The notes below the pieces were generated by a model that did no database searches, was not told the DNA's origin, and saw nothing but the letters and a program-made list of their open reading frames with translations. A stretch of DNA of 64,000 nt, from NCBI RefSeq assembly GCF_017352115.1, contig NZ_CP071448.1, forward strand, positions 1,635,001-1,699,000, in the 5' to 3' direction. Each line of letters begins with the position of its first letter. Within the stretch, counting starts at the first letter, position 1. The translations under genes were made by a program, and so were the position numbers. The stretch is from Flavobacterium endoglycinae. GTDB lineage: Bacteria > Bacteroidota > Bacteroidia > Flavobacteriales > Flavobacteriaceae. Positions 63,501 to 64,000 of the stretch are shown here, piece by piece.

Positions 63501-64000
63501 CAATATTAAAACCAGATTTTGCTGTTGCAATTTCTCTAATATTTGAATTTAAATACGATCCTGATTGACCAATTGTTGTGGGATCGTATTTGTTGTTGTT
63601 ATTATTCGTTGGCGAATCAATTGGGTTATTGAAAAATCCCGCTGTTGTACCAATAACAACGACTTCATTATCTGGAATTCCTGTAATCTGGGCTTCTCCT
63701 AAATCCTGAAGTGCTATAATGTTTCGTAAGTTGTTGCTTGTTGTAGTTACACGGTTTTGTTTATTGGTTACCCAGACTTCAAGTCTCGTTATCTGTACAC
63801 GGCTATCAATAAACGGATAGTTTCTTAATGAGTTGTCGTATTTGTTTCTAAAATACTGCGAAAGGAAAAAGTGTCGGTCGTTGTCATAGTCTAAGGCATA
63901 GAGGTCAAAGTTCTGAACTGTACCTCCATTTTCTGCCACAACACTTTTAGTTTGTGATTTTTGTTCTGAGAAAACCCCTGTAATGGTTGTTCTTCCAAAT
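57538..64000 (-). CDS. sprA: Gliding motility and type IX secretion translocon protein SprA, partial
   Basis: Partial gene: the 5' end lies beyond the window, and 2153 residues are visible. The frame stays open to the edge (FGRTTITGVFSEQKSQTKSV upstream of the GTG at 63939), so that GTG is not a true start. SprA is normally about 2400 residues and forms the giant 36-strand type IX translocon pore. FQGEATIYVDDFEGSQSTIDMRSAYAW and long barrel repeats, ending RSGFTLRYNFGN, are visible. It heads the sprA-gcvH-vanZ-deoC-remB block. Confidence 0.95.
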   Translation of the reverse strand, partial: FGRTTITGVFSEQKSQTKSVVAENGGTVQNFDLYALDYDNDRHFFLSQYFRNKYDNSLRNYPFIDSRVQITRLEVWVTNKQNRVTTTSNNLRNIIALQDLGEAQITGIPDNEVVVIGTTAGFFNNPIDSPTNNNNNKYDPTTIGQSGSYLNSNIREIATAKSGFNIANISEATDYSILENARKLTTNEYTFNAQLGYISLQQRLANDEILAVAFEYTVGGKVYQVGEFASNGADATVVTGNGNGNQAVISQSLVLKMLKSNLTNVTNPVWNLMMKNVYQIPQAYQLKQDDFRLNILYTDPSPINYITPVQGSTFPTNPAPDMKLTDTPLLNVFNLDRLNYNNDPQTGGDGFFDYVPGITVDVQNGRIIFTTKEPFGELIFNKLQDGAGQSYNDPGTYNANQRKYVFRNMYRNTQSGALQDSDKNKYLLRGKYKSSGSNGIPIGAFNVPQGSVVVTAAGRVLVEGIDYSVDYQLGRVQILDPSLQASNTPIEVSLENNSIFGQQTRRFMGFNVEHKISDKFVVGGTYLKMTERPFTQKSTYGQESVNNTIFGFNGNYSTEVPFLTRLANKLPNIDTDVPSNLSIRGEVAFLKPDAPKASDFQGEATIYVDDFEGSQSTIDMRSAYAWSLSSTPLVGNINDNTFNGNFSTLDYGFKRAKLSWYTIDPVFYSSKPSGISNDDLSLNTTRRIYSRELYPNTDIAQGQIQVVNTLDLTYYPSERGPYNNNPSFGSSDPSTNFGGIMRALNSTNFEQGNVEYIQFWVLDPYVGNSQAAGNNTGKIYFNLGEISEDILKDGRKQYENGLGPDQVMVNPQPIWGDVPASQSLIYAFDTNADNRKNQDVGLDGLPSSREGSVYTNYAGESDPAADDYTYYLNTDGGVLERYKNYNGTEGNSAVSISDPNRGSTTLPDVEDINRDNTMSTINAYYEYSIDVKPGMQVGENYITDIREVSNVELPNGGTTNARWIQFKIPVSQPKNTVGNITDFRSIRFMRMFMTGFNGQMTMRFGALDLVRGEWRKYTGVLDANYQNPTTDGVEFDVAAVNIQENGTKCPVNYVMPPGVRREQLYNNNTVINQNEQALAVRVGGSGLQYQNAKGVFKNVSVDMRQYKKLKMFLHAESLPNENTLLDDEMVGFIRIGNDFTQNFYQIEIPLKVTTTGGSCTISADQVWREDNDIDLALELLTKMKIKAMSIDINSSKRDANGIYYPDNDPDVSGGDGDSKLTLGIKGNPNFGLVRNLMVGVKSRADHKDIKGEVWFNELRLADLENKGGMAAILNVDTNMADFATVSATGRKSTIGFGSLEQGANERDREDVQQYNIVTNLNLGKLLPKKWGINLPFNYAIGEEVITPEYDPFNQDIKLDQLIRETTDQAEKDNIRTRAVDYTKRRSINFIGVRKDRAPEQKPHVYDVENFTFSQSYNQVERHDYEVENYNDEQSNTAVNYAYTFQPKEVTPLKNTKFMKKSDYWKLLSDFNFNYLPSNISFNTNILRQSNRQQYRQVDVEGIGLDPLYRRNFAFNYQYGFGFNLTKSLKLNYTAASNNIVRNFLNNDNTPKEDFNIWDDYWDIGTPNQHVQQLVLNYEIPINKIPIFSFVKASYSYTADYSWQRSSTAFSEYVDDSGNVYDLGNTIQNANSNTLTTTLNMGTLYKYLGLTPGAKAQAKPKQAAPPKPGEKIVNTAKPVTASSPFYDGLMGVLTSIKNVQINYTKNSGTVLPGYTPGVGFFGTSKPSLGFVFGSQDDVRYEAAKNGWLTTYQDFNQNFTQVTNKLLKVTANVDLFPDLKIDLTMDRSYSENTSEQYSVDPTTREYLPLSPYTYGMFSISTVLIKTAFSTSNENESAAFDEFRNNRLIIANRLAEQHYGSGVVIPRYGDANNPIPAETDPNYNIYVSNQGYPIGYSKSNQAVLLPAFVAAYTGADASNSSTGVFRSFPIPNWSIKYNGLMRYKYFKDKFKRFSLQHNYRASYTINQFRSNFDYNDSPKVQDVNTNFYNSIIMSNVNLVEQFSPLIRMDFELKSSLRVLSEIKKDRALSMSFDNNLLTEVKGMEYIVGLGYRFKDVIFSSRLADNPTGIIKSDINIKADFSFRNNQTLVRYLDYDNNQLAAGQNIWALKLTADYSFSKNLTAIFYYDHSFSKAVISTSFPITNIRSGFTLRYNFGN

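Noticed and set aside
1-64000. tRNA or rRNA genes
   Set aside because: No cloverleaf-like or rRNA-like GC-rich segment was recognised by eye in the intergenic gaps; a dedicated search was not possible.

Overview
The window is a chromosomal segment of a Bacteroidota bacterium, almost certainly a Flavobacterium close to the F. johnsoniae group. It is AT-rich, lacks Shine-Dalgarno-like spacing, and carries repeated matches to the Bacteroidota promoter core TTG-N17-23-TAnnTTTG. It encodes lineage markers: SprA and RemB (gliding motility and type IX secretion), a PorP/SprF-like protein, DUF4270, DUF6089, DUF4403 and DUF4907 proteins, a duplicated-domain Nfu protein and a GH3-family protein. I see no tRNA, rRNA, CRISPR array, prophage or insertion sequence, and no gene-free stretch longer than 300 bases.

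Layout. 1-7 kb: AsmA-family protein, GT9 glycosyltransferase, DUF2797 zinc-ribbon protein, GH3-family protein and a small membrane protein. 7-12 kb: serB, then a minus-strand cluster of six small genes alternating VOC (glyoxalase-fold) and SRPBCC (START-fold) proteins, facing a GlxA/AraC-type regulator. 12-18 kb: proteostasis genes clpX, clpP and tig, then a small membrane protein, an alpha/beta hydrolase and pdxJ. 18-26 kb: a CBS protein and nadK, then the envelope-biogenesis operon DUF6089-uppS-bamA-ompH-ompH behind a near-perfect promoter, a bacteriocin-like double-glycine peptide and murI. 27-35 kb: an outer-membrane protein and a DUF4270 lipoprotein, diverging from a compact sensory locus (outer-membrane protein, Kelch lipoprotein, DUF4907 protein, LytS-type kinase, intradiol-dioxygenase-like lipoprotein, LytTR regulator). 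35-39 kb: gamma carbonic anhydrase, PorP/SprF-like protein, Nfu, a small coiled protein, MscS channel and tsaB. 39-46 kb: a MacAB-TolC-like exporter operon with one ATPase, two permeases, two adaptors and one TolC. 46-54 kb: DUF4403 lipoprotein, a small soluble protein, and the cytochrome-oxidase assembly region (cyoE, two subunit III-like proteins, subunit IV, two thioredoxin-fold SCO-like proteins, DUF420 and a CxxC membrane peptide). 54-64 kb: remB, deoC, vanZ-like gene, gcvH and sprA, whose 5' end lies outside the window.

Most of this is conserved core Flavobacterium content. The best candidate for a less-described system is the 29.7-34.5 kb locus, where a two-component pair is interleaved with predicted surface lipoproteins. 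Also worth attention: the orphan double-glycine peptide, the doubled adaptor and permease set, the cysteine-less SCO paralogue next to a CxxC peptide, and several compact regulatory arrangements, such as a 32-bp palindromic terminator centred exactly between two abutting stop codons and a promoter ending next to the murI start codon. Several start codons were moved from the longest open frame because the upstream TTG is part of a -7 promoter box.
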